In this document: piece by piece, positions 34,038 to 43,075 of the stretch
Layout: each line of letters begins with the position of its first letter
How positions within the stretch are numbered: position 1 is the stretch's first letter
From: a bacterium
GTDB lineage: Bacteria > Electryoneota > RPQS01
DNA length: 64,000 nucleotides
Assembly: GCA_023382385.1 (NCBI GenBank)
Contig: JAHDVH010000004.1
Span: forward strand, 62,001-126,000
Direction: 5' to 3'
Position numbers and translations under genes: made by a program
The notes under the pieces: generated by a model
Seen by the model: only the letters and a program-made list of their open reading frames with translations
Told to the model about the DNA's origin: nothing
The model's database searches: none

Positions 34038-35483
34038 CTATGTGAGATTCAGCGACTTGATGACGAGCATCTTCTCAACCTGCATATCGCGGATGGAATA
34101 GGGGATGCCGCCGACTCCGAATCCCGAGTGCTTCAGCCCGGCAAACGGCATCCAATCCACCCGGAAAGCGGTGTGTTCATTAACCATGATTGCCGAACCG
34201 TTCAGACGCGAATAGGCTCGCATCGCTGTGTCGATGCTGCGTGTGTACACTGCCGCTTGAAACGAGAAGGGGGTGTTGTTCGCACGCGCAATGGCATCGT
34301 CGAGTTGCTTGTAGGGATAAACACAGATTACCGGGCCGAAGATTTCCTGAGTGGAAACTTTGGATTGCTCCGGCGCGTTCCACAGCACCGTACAGGGATA
34401 GCAGGTTTCAGATAACGGCTCGGCTCCACTAAGCGGCACGGCGCCTTCAGCCACCGCCTCGCGCACCCACATGTTCACGCGGGTGACCTCCTGCGGGCGA
34501 ATCAGCGGGCCGATTTCGGTGTCATTCAGAGTCGGGTCACCGACTTTCTGCTTCTTGGCGACTTCGGCAAGTGCTTCCGCAAACTCAAAGGCTATGGACT
34601 CATGGACATAGATGCGCTGTGCAGAAACGCAGACCTGCCCGGCGTGATAGAAGCCTGCTTTGGCAATCGGGGCGACGGCGGCACGCCAATCGGCATCCTC
34701 CGCAACGATCACAGGCGCAATTCCGCCATGCTCAAGAGCACAGCGTGCGCCGGGTGCAAGTTTGGAGCGCAACATCCATCCCACCTTCGCGCTGCCGATG
34801 AAAGTGAGAAAGGCTACACGCGGATCGGTGGCAAGTTTCTCTGCGACGGTTAAGTCATTCGTAATGCACGCCTGACACCACTCCTCCGGCAAACCCGCTT
34901 CGCGCAGCATCTGGACAAAGCGAAAACAGGAAAGTGGAGTGTCGTCGGCGGGCTTTACTATCACCGGGCATCCCGCGGCGACGGCTGGGCCGACCTGATG
35001 TGCGATGAGGTTCAGCGGATGGTTGAATGCGCTAATCGCAACGACCACGCCAATCGGTTCGCGGCGGGTGACGGCGAGCTTTCCCTGAGATGCCGGGTTC
35101 AGGTTCATCGGAATCTCACGACCTGCGTCTGTGCGCATGGTCTCGATGCAGACACGAATACTGTCGGCGGCGCGAGCGACTTCAACACGTGAATCTATCA
35201 GTGGTTTGCCACCCTCCCGCGCTGCTTCGAGTGCCAACTCCTCAGACCGTGCGAGGATAATCCTTTGCAGCTTCTCGAGAATTTCCAAACGTTTTGGCAG
35301 CGGAAGCCAGGCGTCGTGATCACTGAACAGATTATGAGCGGTGTTCAGGGCCATCTCAATCGCCTCCGCTCCGGCATTCTCCACAGATGCAATTGGCTTA
35401 CGGTCGAAGGGAGCCACAACATCGGTGCGCCCTGCGGGCTTGGCTCCCGGAATCATCAATGGAAAGTGGTCCATGTGCCTCAT
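34038..35483 (-). CDS. NAD(P)-dependent aldehyde dehydrogenase
   Basis: About 481 residues, the usual length for the ALDH superfamily; it oxidises an aldehyde to the acid. The nucleotide loop is FLTFIGSAKVGWML, the general-base Glu is in ALEHGGIAPVIV, and the catalytic Cys is in FYHAGQVCVSAQRIYV. The EIFGPVICVYPY motif and the final NEHTAFRVDWMPFAGLKHSGFG are diagnostic. The nearest types are lactaldehyde/succinate-semialdehyde/non-phosphorylating GAPDH-like enzymes, but the substrate cannot be fixed. The open frame extends upstream to 35618; I chose ATG 35483 (MRHMDHFPLM) because the ALDH fold begins there, with ATG 35474 as alternative. Confidence 0.92.
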   Translation of the reverse strand: MRHMDHFPLMIPGAKPAGRTDVVAPFDRKPIASVENAGAEAIEMALNTAHNLFSDHDAWLPLPKRLEILEKLQRIILARSEELALEAAREGGKPLIDSRVEVARAADSIRVCIETMRTDAGREIPMNLNPASQGKLAVTRREPIGVVVAISAFNHPLNLIAHQVGPAVAAGCPVIVKPADDTPLSCFRFVQMLREAGLPEEWCQACITNDLTVAEKLATDPRVAFLTFIGSAKVGWMLRSKLAPGARCALEHGGIAPVIVAEDADWRAAVAPIAKAGFYHAGQVCVSAQRIYVHESIAFEFAEALAEVAKKQKVGDPTLNDTEIGPLIRPQEVTRVNMWVREAVAEGAVPLSGAEPLSETCYPCTVLWNAPEQSKVSTQEIFGPVICVYPYKQLDDAIARANNTPFSFQAAVYTRSIDTAMRAYSRLNGSAIMVNEHTAFRVDWMPFAGLKHSGFGVGGIPYSIRDMQVEKMLVIKSLNLT

Positions 35484-35612
35484 TTGCAGTTTGTTTGTCT
35501 TTAAAATAGGAAATTCCACATGAAAGGGCAACTCTTCGCAAGCCAAAAACCGCCTCAGCTTCGAAGCAATTTGCAGGATTTGGAGTTTCAGGGCTTTGCA
35601 GTCTAATACGAC

Positions 35613-35641
35613 TTGCATGAAGACTCTAAAAGCCTAAATTG
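35613..35641 (+). promoter_or_regulatory. Putative promoter of the DUF819/antiporter genes
   Basis: TTG (35613-35615), 19 bp, TAAATTG (35635-35641), 28 bp before the ATG at 35669. It fits the local TTG-N19/20-TAnnTTG pattern. Confidence 0.5.
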
Positions 35642-35668
35642 AAAGGGTAAGATCATCCTGAGGCCTGC

Positions 35669-36841
35669 ATGACCGAACCACTGCTTTCCAGTCCCGCCTC
35701 GGTGCTCGCCGTCCTGGCCATCACCGCTGCGACCTTTTTCTGGCTTGAGCGCAAGACGCGCTGGAAGCTCTTCGAGTTTGTCCCTCCGCTATTATTCATC
35801 TATCTGTTGCCAGTCGCCTTTTCCAACGGCGGCATAATCCCTGCCAAATCGCCTGTCTATACTCAGCTTTCGGATCTTGCGCTCCCGATGTTCCTCACGT
35901 TATTGCTCCTTAACGTCGATGTCGCTGCCACCTTCAAAGTCATGGGCAAAGGGGTGTTCGTGATGCTTGCCGGAACGCTGGGAGTGGTGCTTGGTGCTCC
36001 GATCGGCTATGCGCTGGTAGCGGGTCAGCTTGGGCCGGAAGCATGGAAAGGTTTCGGCACGCTGGCTGGAAGCTGGATAGGCGGGACGGGGAACATGGCG
36101 GGAGTTGCAGAAGGTCTGGGCACAAGCGGCACCGACTTCGGCCTTGCGGTGATTGCCGACAACGGGATCTACCTGATCTGGTTGCCGATTCTGTTAGCTT
36201 CGAAAAACATCGCCGACCGCTTTCACAAGTTTACCGGAGTCTCTGACGACCGCGTGCATCAGATGAAGGCGGCTGCCGAAGCGTTACAGGTCAAGAAAGA
36301 ACCGCTCGCAATGCGCCACTTGGTCTATCTGCTCGCGATTGGTTTTGCGGTGACTGCACTATCCGAAATGATTGCGGCAGTCCTGCCGCCGATGGAGCCA
36401 GTGGTCTCAGAAAAGACCTATCGTATTCTGCTCGTCACAACTTTTGGGTTGATACTATCCGCCACTCCTGCGCGCCGCATTCCCGGTTCACAGGAACTTG
36501 CGATGGCGCTCATCTACCTCTTTGTCGCAAACATGGGCGCGAAGGCGAGCCTCGAGGGACTTGCCGGCCAGGCGCCGTGGTTTCTATTAGGCGCAGGCGT
36601 GTGGATTCTCATTCACGGTGCATTTCTGCTATTGGCGGCACGGCTCTTCAAAGTGGACGTGCATACTGCGGCTATCGCCTCGGCGGCCAACATTGGCGGC
36701 GCTGCATCTGCTCCTGTGGTGGCGGCCTGTCACGATGAGCGATTGGTGCCGGTTTCGATTCTGATGGCAATGATCGGTTACGCAATCGGTAACTACGGAG
36801 GATTCGCGGCTGCCTACTTGTGCAGCCTGTTCGCACCATGA
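35669..36841 (+). CDS. DUF819-family integral membrane protein
   Basis: A 390-residue protein with about ten hydrophobic helices. The blocks LPVAFSNGGIIPAKSPVYTQLSDLALPMFL, GTLAGSWIGGTGNMAGVAEG and SAANIGGAASAPVVAACHDERLVPVSILMAMIGYAIGNY are characteristic of the DUF819 (YjcL-like) family. These proteins are thought to be transporters with an inverted-repeat fold, but the substrate is unknown. The stop codon overlaps the start of the Kef-type antiporter (ATGA), so the two are translated together, suggesting a shared job in ion or solute balance. Confidence 0.88.
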   Translation: MTEPLLSSPASVLAVLAITAATFFWLERKTRWKLFEFVPPLLFIYLLPVAFSNGGIIPAKSPVYTQLSDLALPMFLTLLLLNVDVAATFKVMGKGVFVMLAGTLGVVLGAPIGYALVAGQLGPEAWKGFGTLAGSWIGGTGNMAGVAEGLGTSGTDFGLAVIADNGIYLIWLPILLASKNIADRFHKFTGVSDDRVHQMKAAAEALQVKKEPLAMRHLVYLLAIGFAVTALSEMIAAVLPPMEPVVSEKTYRILLVTTFGLILSATPARRIPGSQELAMALIYLFVANMGAKASLEGLAGQAPWFLLGAGVWILIHGAFLLLAARLFKVDVHTAAIASAANIGGAASAPVVAACHDERLVPVSILMAMIGYAIGNYGGFAAAYLCSLFAP

Positions 36842-38808
36842 GTCACGAGATTCCGATGTTCTATGATCTCGCGATCATACTGGCCTGCTCCCTTCCGGTG
36901 CTGTTTCTTTCGCGCCGGATCGGGCTTCCGCCAATTGCGGGGTTTGTCCTCACCGGGATTCTGATCGGCCCTTCGGGGCTGGGATTTATCAAGAGCATGG
37001 ATCACGTCGAATCTTCCGCGGAAGTCGGTGTGATCCTGCTGCTCTTTATCGTGGGTTTGGAGCTCTCGCTCTCCGGGCTGAAAAGCATGTCACACCGGGT
37101 CCTGTTCACCGCGATTGCACAGGTCATCGTCACAACCGGAGTCATTACCGCGCTGATGATGTCTTTGGGATTTTCCTTTTCCACGTCGCTCATCGCAGGC
37201 TTCATTGTCACGGGATCTTCTTCGGCAGTTGTGCTTAAGCCTCTCGCGGACAAGGGCGAGCTTGCCACGACTATGGGTCAAATGGTCGTGGCGATTTGCG
37301 TCGTGACCGACCTGGCCGCAGTTCCCATGATGATGACATTGGGAATTCTTGGAAGCGGCGACTTCTCAATGTACTTTGTGTCGATACGCGTTGCGCTTCT
37401 GGTGATCTGGTTATTGGCTCTCTACTTGCTTGGGAGATGGGTCATTCCAGCGCTGATGCGCTGGCTGGTTAAGATACAGGCCCCCGAAGCAATTCTGCTG
37501 TTTGCGATTTTGGTTCTGCTGGTGATCGGCGCCCTGAGTTCTCTCGCTGGACTATCGCTCGCGCTCGGCGCCTTCGCTGCAGGAATAATTCTCTCTGAGA
37601 ACGAGTTCACCGCTCACATCTACTCGCAGGTTCAATCGTTCGGTGTGCTGTTTTCCTCGCTCTTCTTCGTGTCCATCGGCATGCTCATGGACTTGTCGTT
37701 CGTTGCGATGAACTTTGACAAAGTAGTCCTTGTCTGTGCAGCCGTTGTGGTAATCAAGACTGTCGTCGTCGTGCTGATCTCTCCGGGATTGGGCATGACG
37801 CTTCGGGAACGTGTGCAAGGCGGTATCTATCTGGCTCAAATCAGTGAATTCTCTTTCGTATTGCTCTCCGCAGCTCTCGCCAGTGCCCTTATCACAAACT
37901 TTGAGTTCCAGTATTTCATTGCAGCCTCCAGCGTGACGCTGGCATTGACGCCGTTAATCATGCAAGTCGCGCCGCATGTGGCGTATCGTGCCGGAAGACG
38001 ACTGGGAAGTGAAGTACCGCAGAATATCGTAGAACTTCCCGAGCAGTCTCGTCCCAAGCCCGCGGTTCTGATAGTCGGGTTTGGACTGAACGGACATAAT
38101 GTTGCGCGAGTCCTGCGTGAGGCTGGAATTTACTACGAGATTCTTGAATTCAACCCGAAGACAGTGCAGCAGGCCCGTGACGAAGGTGAGATTATTCACT
38201 ACGGTGATGTCACGCACACCGGTTTTCTGGAGTATCTGACCGTCGGAGAATTTGACAGCGTGGTACTCGCAATCTCGGACCCTGCGGCCACGAGACGCGC
38301 TGTCACAACAATTCATCGACTGAATCCGAACGCACATCTGATCGTGCGCACAAAATACGTTGCAGAAGTCGAAGAACTGGAGCGGCTGGGCGCGACACTT
38401 GTCGTTCCCGAGGAGTTTGAAACCTCGCTGCGCATCTTTGTCGAGTTGCTCACCCATTATCATATCCCGCCTCATATCGTTGCGGCGCAGGTGGAAGCGG
38501 TGCGCAGTCAAAGTTACGGAGCGTTGCGCGGGACAGCAATTGGTGGCGACCGGCTTTCTCAGCTCCTCATGCAGCGGCTTGTCGAGGCCGTCCCGATTGC
38601 CGAAAACAGCAAAGCGCGCGCAAAGACTTTGCACGCGCTGGGATTCTCGAACGAGAGCCGCTGTCAGGTTATCGCGCTATTGCGGGGCGGCTGCTCATAT
38701 GCAGGTGACTTTCTGAATACGCCGCTCGAAGTAAATGACTTGGTCGTCCTTTATGGCGACCATGCCGCGCTTAATCTGGGCGTTGCGGCTCTGGTCCCGC
38801 CGAGGTAG
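36838..38808 (+). CDS. Kef-type monovalent cation:proton antiporter with TrkA (RCK) domains
   Basis: A 656-residue CPA2-family antiporter. About twelve membrane helices (to about residue 390) carry the family core (GFVLTGILIGPSGLGF, LLLFIVGLELSLSGLK, VTGSSSAVVLKPLADKGE, ALGAFAAGIILSENEF, FFVSIGMLMDL). A cytoplasmic TrkA-N Rossmann domain follows (VLIVGFGLNGHNVARVLREAG, then ILEFN, GDVTHTGFLE), then a TrkA-C domain at the end (VIALLRGGCSYAGDFLNTPLEVNDLVVLYG). It exchanges K+ or Na+ for protons and is gated by nucleotide or ligand on the Rossmann domain. Start ATG 36838 overlaps the DUF819 stop. Its 3' end overlaps the convergent PGPGW gene by 38 bp. Confidence 0.95.
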   Translation: MSHEIPMFYDLAIILACSLPVLFLSRRIGLPPIAGFVLTGILIGPSGLGFIKSMDHVESSAEVGVILLLFIVGLELSLSGLKSMSHRVLFTAIAQVIVTTGVITALMMSLGFSFSTSLIAGFIVTGSSSAVVLKPLADKGELATTMGQMVVAICVVTDLAAVPMMMTLGILGSGDFSMYFVSIRVALLVIWLLALYLLGRWVIPALMRWLVKIQAPEAILLFAILVLLVIGALSSLAGLSLALGAFAAGIILSENEFTAHIYSQVQSFGVLFSSLFFVSIGMLMDLSFVAMNFDKVVLVCAAVVVIKTVVVVLISPGLGMTLRERVQGGIYLAQISEFSFVLLSAALASALITNFEFQYFIAASSVTLALTPLIMQVAPHVAYRAGRRLGSEVPQNIVELPEQSRPKPAVLIVGFGLNGHNVARVLREAGIYYEILEFNPKTVQQARDEGEIIHYGDVTHTGFLEYLTVGEFDSVVLAISDPAATRRAVTTIHRLNPNAHLIVRTKYVAEVEELERLGATLVVPEEFETSLRIFVELLTHYHIPPHIVAAQVEAVRSQSYGALRGTAIGGDRLSQLLMQRLVEAVPIAENSKARAKTLHALGFSNESRCQVIALLRGGCSYAGDFLNTPLEVNDLVVLYGDHAALNLGVAALVPPR

Positions 38809-39085
38809 ACTTCTCTTCTCGCTTTCTGAAGAAGATTGCGCCGAGCTTTTCGCCACCTTCCTTGAAGCGCCGCAGGTATCTTCTGGCCCAGGCATACTCG
38901 GTCGCTAAAATCGCCAAGCCAATGGGGATGACAATAAAGGCCGGACCGGGCAACACGATCAGCAGAACACCGACTCCCAATACTGTGAAACCAATGAGAG
39001 TCCGCACCAACCTGAGCGCGGTCGCGAACGCTGAGTTGCGTGCTTGCCGTTCTCGTTCCGTGCTGATCTGCTTGTGTGATTTCAT
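38771..39085 (-). CDS. PGPGW-type small transmembrane protein
   Basis: About 104 residues. Two close membrane segments hold the family motif (VLGVGVLLIVLPGPAFIVIPIGLAILATEYAWARRYLRR), which is the PGPGW/TIGR02611 signature (PGP, GLA-ILATE-WA-R-L). The C-terminal tail is basic and then acidic/Pro-rich. The function of the family is unknown. ATG 39085 is preferred; GTG 39112 would overlap the divergent rsgA start. It is convergent with, and overlaps, the end of the antiporter gene. Confidence 0.85.
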   Translation of the reverse strand: MKSHKQISTERERQARNSAFATALRLVRTLIGFTVLGVGVLLIVLPGPAFIVIPIGLAILATEYAWARRYLRRFKEGGEKLGAIFFRKREEKSTSAGPEPQRPD

Positions 39086-39096
39086 GAAGGCATATT

Positions 39097-40008
39097 GTGC
39101 TGATTCCACCACCTGAAAGCAACGCGCGAGTCGCTAGTGTCGCGCGCCGTACGTGCCTCCTTCGGCTGTTCTCGGGAGAAGAAGTCGAGGCTGTGTTGCG
39201 CGGGAAACTCTTCGAAGACGGTGACGGTATCACCGCCGGCGATCACGTCGTCGCATCGCAAGAGAGCGGCAAGTGGACGGTTGATGAGGTTTTGCCGCGT
39301 GCGAACGCGTACCTGCGGAAGGGATTGCGAAAAGAGAAGCAGGTGATGTTTGCCAACGCCGATCGCGTGCTGATTGTAGTCTCGCTGGCTCGCCCGCAAA
39401 CCAAAATCGCCGCAATTGACCGCTTCGTCGTCGCCGCAATGTTCGGGAAGGTGCCGCCGTTGCTGGTGGTCACCAAGACCGACCTCGATACAAACCATGA
39501 GCACCTGCACGAAGTGAGGGAACTTTACGCGCCGTTTGAAATCCCGATCCTCGCCGTCAGTAACGTCACCGGAGAAGGCATTGACGGCGTGAGGCAAATC
39601 GTGAGTCAAGGTGTGTCTGCGATCATCGGAAACTCCGGCGTCGGCAAGAGTTCGCTTACGAATTCGCTCGTCCCCGGGATTGAGTTGCGGGTGCGCGATG
39701 TCAGCGCGTGGTCAGGCAAAGGCACGCACACGACTTCTGCAGCGTTGCTCGTTCCGTACGGAGAAAGCGCCGCGCTGATTGATACCCCGGGAATGAAGAG
39801 CTTCGTCCCCTACGGTCTGACTCGTCAAAACCTCGTGTCACTATTCCCCGATATTGAAAAGCTTGCGTCCAACTGTCGGTTCCGAAATTGCAAGCACATT
39901 TCCGAACCGGACTGCGCGGTGGCCGAGGCACTCGACGACGGACAATTGCCAAAATCACGATTCAGAAGTTTTCAAAGAATGCTGAGCGAGGTGGAGGAGG
40001 ACTACTGA
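39097..40008 (+). CDS. rsgA: Ribosome small-subunit GTPase A (RsgA/YjeQ)
   Basis: A 303-residue circularly permuted GTPase that checks late 30S ribosome maturation. An N-terminal OB fold (about 1-65: VEAVLRGKLFEDGDGITAGDHVVAS) is followed by G motifs in permuted order: G4 TKTDLD, G1 GNSGVGKSSL, G2-like GKGTHTTS and G3 DTPGMKSF. The C-terminal zinc finger is NCRFRNCKHISEPDCAV. It starts with GTG at 39097 and ends before a terminator at 40042. Divergent from the PGPGW gene with nearly touching starts. Confidence 0.95.
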   Translation: MLIPPPESNARVASVARRTCLLRLFSGEEVEAVLRGKLFEDGDGITAGDHVVASQESGKWTVDEVLPRANAYLRKGLRKEKQVMFANADRVLIVVSLARPQTKIAAIDRFVVAAMFGKVPPLLVVTKTDLDTNHEHLHEVRELYAPFEIPILAVSNVTGEGIDGVRQIVSQGVSAIIGNSGVGKSSLTNSLVPGIELRVRDVSAWSGKGTHTTSAALLVPYGESAALIDTPGMKSFVPYGLTRQNLVSLFPDIEKLASNCRFRNCKHISEPDCAVAEALDDGQLPKSRFRSFQRMLSEVEEDY

Positions 40009-40041
40009 GTTCCACGCGACAAACGAAAACGTTTCTGACTG

Positions 40042-40070
40042 AAAGGACGGCTATCGCCGTCCTTTGCTTT
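40042..40070. terminator. Terminator shared by rsgA and the cystathionine synthase operon
   Basis: A perfect 10-bp stem AAAGGACGGC/GCCGTCCTTT with a TATC loop, followed by GCTTTAT. It lies between the rsgA stop and the last codon of the minus-strand gene. Confidence 0.85.
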
Positions 40071-41469
40071 ATGCTTTCGCGGGGTTGCGATGCAGTAGAA
40101 AGTCTATCAAGTCAATCTTCGTGATGATATCCCTCGGCACGTCGTCCCTTACAACCATCACAGCGTTGCGCGCGAGTCGGGTGAATATCTCACTCACAGC
40201 TTCCAGAGATTCCTCTTCCGTCACCGTCGGGAAGTCGCTCTGAATGATCGGTTCAATGCTCGACTGCGCCGACCCGACTCCGGCCAGCAGGAAATTCAGG
40301 AGGTCTGCTTCTTGTATCAACCCTTTCACGCGGCCTTCTTCCACCACCGGCAGCTGTGAAATGCCGTTCGCCTTCATTTTGCCAATCACGTCGCCGACTT
40401 TGTCGCCGCACTGCACGGATATCAGCGTAAACGGCAGACGAGCCTGCAGAAGATCGTGCACTGTTCCGAACTGCGATGAACTCTCAAACCCGTTGTAGCG
40501 CATCCACTCGTCGCTGAACATTTTGGAAAGATAGCGCGAGCCGCTGTCTGGCAGAATCGTGACAATCACTGATCCGGGAGGAGCCTTGCGCGCGACCTCA
40601 AGCGCGCCATAAATCGCGCCGCCGGAGGAACCTCCTGCCATAATGCCTTCTTCACGGCAGAGTTTGCGCGCTGTCGTAAAACACATCGCATCGTCGACCT
40701 GAATCATGTCATCGACAAGCGAGAGATCCATATTGCCCGTGATCATGTCCTCGCCCATGCCTTCAACTTTATACACGAACGGCTCGCTCATCTTGCCCGT
40801 CTTCCACATGCTGTAGAAGATTGATCCCATAGGATCAATGGCGATGCACTTGACCTTCGGATTCTTCTCCTTCAAGTACTTCGCAATGCCCGCAAATGTT
40901 CCGAATGTGCCCACGCACGCAACGAGGTGAGTAATCTGCCCTTCCGTCTGTTCCCAGATCTCCTTGCCCGTCAGATGATAGTGCGCTTCGGTATTTACGG
41001 GATTGTGATACTGGTTCACGTAGTAGCTGCCCGGCGTTTCCTTGTGAATGCGCTTCGCGGTTTCGTAGTAGCTCTGCGGAGAGTCTGCGGGCACGTTGGT
41101 CGGTGTCACGACCACTTTCGCGCCGTAAGCTTTCATTCCGTCGGCTTTTTCCTGTGACATCTTATCCGGCATCGTAAAGATGCAGCGATAACCTTTCACA
41201 GCGGCTACCATCGCAACGCCTTGTCCGGTGTTGCCGCTCGTATTTTCGACGATCAACCCGCCGGGTTTCAATTCGCCGTCGCGTGCAGCTTTCTCAATCA
41301 TGTAAATCGCGATGCGGTCCTTGACCGAGCCGGAGGGATTCATATGTTCGCACTTAACCCAGATCTCCGACTCGAGACCTTTGCCGATCTTGTTCAGCCT
41401 GACGAGCGGCGTATTCCCGATCGCTTCGGTGATGTCGCCTAAACGGTTGTGTGGTTTCGAAGGTTGCAT
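40069..41469 (-). CDS. Cystathionine beta-synthase with two CBS domains
   Basis: A 466-residue PLP enzyme of the cysteine synthase/cystathionine beta-synthase family, joining serine (or O-acetylserine) with homocysteine or sulfide. The PLP lysine is Lys50 in NPSGSVKDRIA. The substrate loop is NTSGNTGQG, and the PLP phosphate loop is CVGTFGTFAGIAKYL (a variant of GTGGT). The EGIMAGGSSGGA motif is typical. Two CBS domains at about 345-466 (LPFTLISVQCGDKVGDVIGKM, DFPTVTEEESLEAVSEIF) are like the regulatory module of eukaryotic CBS. The downstream end of a five-gene minus operon with dapF and dapL, 26 bp after the ATP-grasp gene. Confidence 0.9.
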   Translation of the reverse strand: MQPSKPHNRLGDITEAIGNTPLVRLNKIGKGLESEIWVKCEHMNPSGSVKDRIAIYMIEKAARDGELKPGGLIVENTSGNTGQGVAMVAAVKGYRCIFTMPDKMSQEKADGMKAYGAKVVVTPTNVPADSPQSYYETAKRIHKETPGSYYVNQYHNPVNTEAHYHLTGKEIWEQTEGQITHLVACVGTFGTFAGIAKYLKEKNPKVKCIAIDPMGSIFYSMWKTGKMSEPFVYKVEGMGEDMITGNMDLSLVDDMIQVDDAMCFTTARKLCREEGIMAGGSSGGAIYGALEVARKAPPGSVIVTILPDSGSRYLSKMFSDEWMRYNGFESSSQFGTVHDLLQARLPFTLISVQCGDKVGDVIGKMKANGISQLPVVEEGRVKGLIQEADLLNFLLAGVGSAQSSIEPIIQSDFPTVTEEESLEAVSEIFTRLARNAVMVVRDDVPRDIITKIDLIDFLLHRNPAKA

Positions 41470-41495
41470 GGGTATCTACAGTTGAAAATAAGAAC

Positions 41496-42335
41496 TCATA
41501 CGTAAGATGCAAGATGCGTGACAGCTTCCGGATGGCACTCCAAAAACAAATACGGCTCAACAAGTTCGAGTTCCATCAGGATGAACCGCCCGTCGCGTAG
41601 CACTCCGTCCACGCGCGCATAGAGCGGAACGTCTTCAAACGGAATTGCGGAGAGAACTTTCAGCGCCTGACAGATCACATCTGCATCAACCTGTGTCGTC
41701 TCCTGCTGCCCTCCGTAACGCGGCTGCACGCGAAAATCGCCAGAAGCAGGCGTCTTTAACACTGCATGCGAAAATGTGCCGCGAAAGAATATCAAGGAAT
41801 ATTCTCCCGGAGTAAGGATCTCCGGAACGAACTCCTGCAGTAGCAGGTCCTTGTGTCGCGCAACATCCTTCAGTTTGTCCGTAACTTCGGGGATGTTGTC
41901 GGTCGACACGCAAAAGGTATCATAGGCTCCCGCCGAAACCGCTGGTTTGATGACCGACGGCTCGGACACATGGCGACGGAGCATCTCCTCGCAGAACGTG
42001 CCGCGCGGTATCCACGTCGTTTTCGGGATCACTACTCCCCGTTCCTGAAGCTCGAGCAGATAACGCTTGTCCATGTTCCACCGCAGTATTGCAGGCGGAT
42101 TGTACAGGCGAATGCCCGCGCTCTCAACGCGCTCAATCCACTTCAGAAATTCCGGCAAACGCCAGCTATAGTCCCATGTCGTGCGAACGACAATCTGCTC
42201 GCACTCGCGCCACGATTCACACGGATCGTCCCATATGATGATCCGGCAGGCGCCGCGTCGTGTCAATTCTTCAAAGAAGAGATGTTCGCCGCCGGAGAGT
42301 TCGGGATGAATACTCGCCGTGGCCAGACCTATCAT
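41496..42335 (-). CDS. ATP-grasp protein related to DcsG/RimK-type ligases
   Basis: A 279-residue ATP-grasp protein. Its layout follows the small family that includes the D-cycloserine ligase DcsG: VVRTTWDYSWRLPEFLKWI, LYNPPAILRWNMDKRYLLEL, SVIKPAVSAGAYDTF (ATP-binding Lys), LLQEFVPEILTPGEYSLIFF, SHAVLKTPASGDFRVQPRYGG and ILMELELVEPYLFLECHP (Mg-binding acidic strand). It joins a carboxylate to an amine or hydroxylamine using ATP; the substrate cannot be told from the sequence. Its ATG at 42335 overlaps the GDPD stop (ATGA), so it is translated with it, in an operon with lysine and sulfur-amino-acid genes. Confidence 0.85.
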   Translation of the reverse strand: MIGLATASIHPELSGGEHLFFEELTRRGACRIIIWDDPCESWRECEQIVVRTTWDYSWRLPEFLKWIERVESAGIRLYNPPAILRWNMDKRYLLELQERGVVIPKTTWIPRGTFCEEMLRRHVSEPSVIKPAVSAGAYDTFCVSTDNIPEVTDKLKDVARHKDLLLQEFVPEILTPGEYSLIFFRGTFSHAVLKTPASGDFRVQPRYGGQQETTQVDADVICQALKVLSAIPFEDVPLYARVDGVLRDGRFILMELELVEPYLFLECHPEAVTHLASYV

Positions 42336-43036
42336 TGAACCGCAACCAACCGCGCAGGCTCGTCGGTTATCACGCCCGAGACTCCCAACTCTATCACACG
42401 CTTGAACTCTTCAGGATCGTTCACTGTCCACGTGAACAACGGCACGTTGTGGATCTGAAAGAAACCTGCCAATTCCGGCGTAATCAGTTCATGCCAAAAG
42501 GCGATGCCGCGCGCACCGCATTGCTGCACCAATTCGAGCGCGTCAACTAATTCAATTCGCTGCGCGACGATCCAGATTGCAGGTACGTCCGGCGCCAATG
42601 CGCGATAGGTCGCGACGACTTCCGGCAGGAAACTCGAAAACAGAAAGGTATCCTTGGGCAGCGTCCCCCGAGCGATCGCGATAACCGTTTCCTCGTGACC
42701 GCCGACTTTCACTTCGATGTTCACAAACCCCCGGCCCGCCAGTTCGCGCAGCACTTCGTCGAGCGTATGAACATGCGCACCAAGACCGTGCATCACCTCG
42801 CGTATTTCCGAGAACGTCAAGTCAATTAATCGCTCGCCGGTTACAAAGTTGTCGTCATGATAAACAACCGGCACGCCGTCACGCGTAATCTGCACGTCCA
42901 GTTCGACACCGTCTGCGCCTTCATCTATGGCGATGTGAAAGGAATCAATCGTGTTTTCTCGCGCGTTCTTCGGCGAACCGCGATGGCCGAGAATGATCGG
43001 TCGGCCGCTCACAACTTGTCGAAAGCGATCAACCAC
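42332..43036 (-). CDS. Glycerophosphodiester phosphodiesterase
   Basis: A 234-residue cytoplasmic GDPD that hydrolyses glycerophosphodiesters to glycerol-3-phosphate and an alcohol. Catalytic and metal motifs: ILGHRGSPKNARENTIDSF (His-Arg and ENT), GVELDVQITRDGVPVVYHDD (Glu, Asp and His) and NIEVK. The end is FTWTVNDPEEFKRVIELGVSGVITDEP. It is UgpQ-like in size. It starts with GTG at 43036 with no strong ribosome site, 39 bp after dapL, and overlaps the next gene by 4 bp. Confidence 0.93.
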   Translation of the reverse strand: MVDRFRQVVSGRPIILGHRGSPKNARENTIDSFHIAIDEGADGVELDVQITRDGVPVVYHDDNFVTGERLIDLTFSEIREVMHGLGAHVHTLDEVLRELAGRGFVNIEVKVGGHEETVIAIARGTLPKDTFLFSSFLPEVVATYRALAPDVPAIWIVAQRIELVDALELVQQCGARGIAFWHELITPELAGFFQIHNVPLFTWTVNDPEEFKRVIELGVSGVITDEPARLVAVQ

Positions 43037-43075
43037 GGGAAAAGAGTTTGGATTTTGCAGGTGAAGAATTGGATT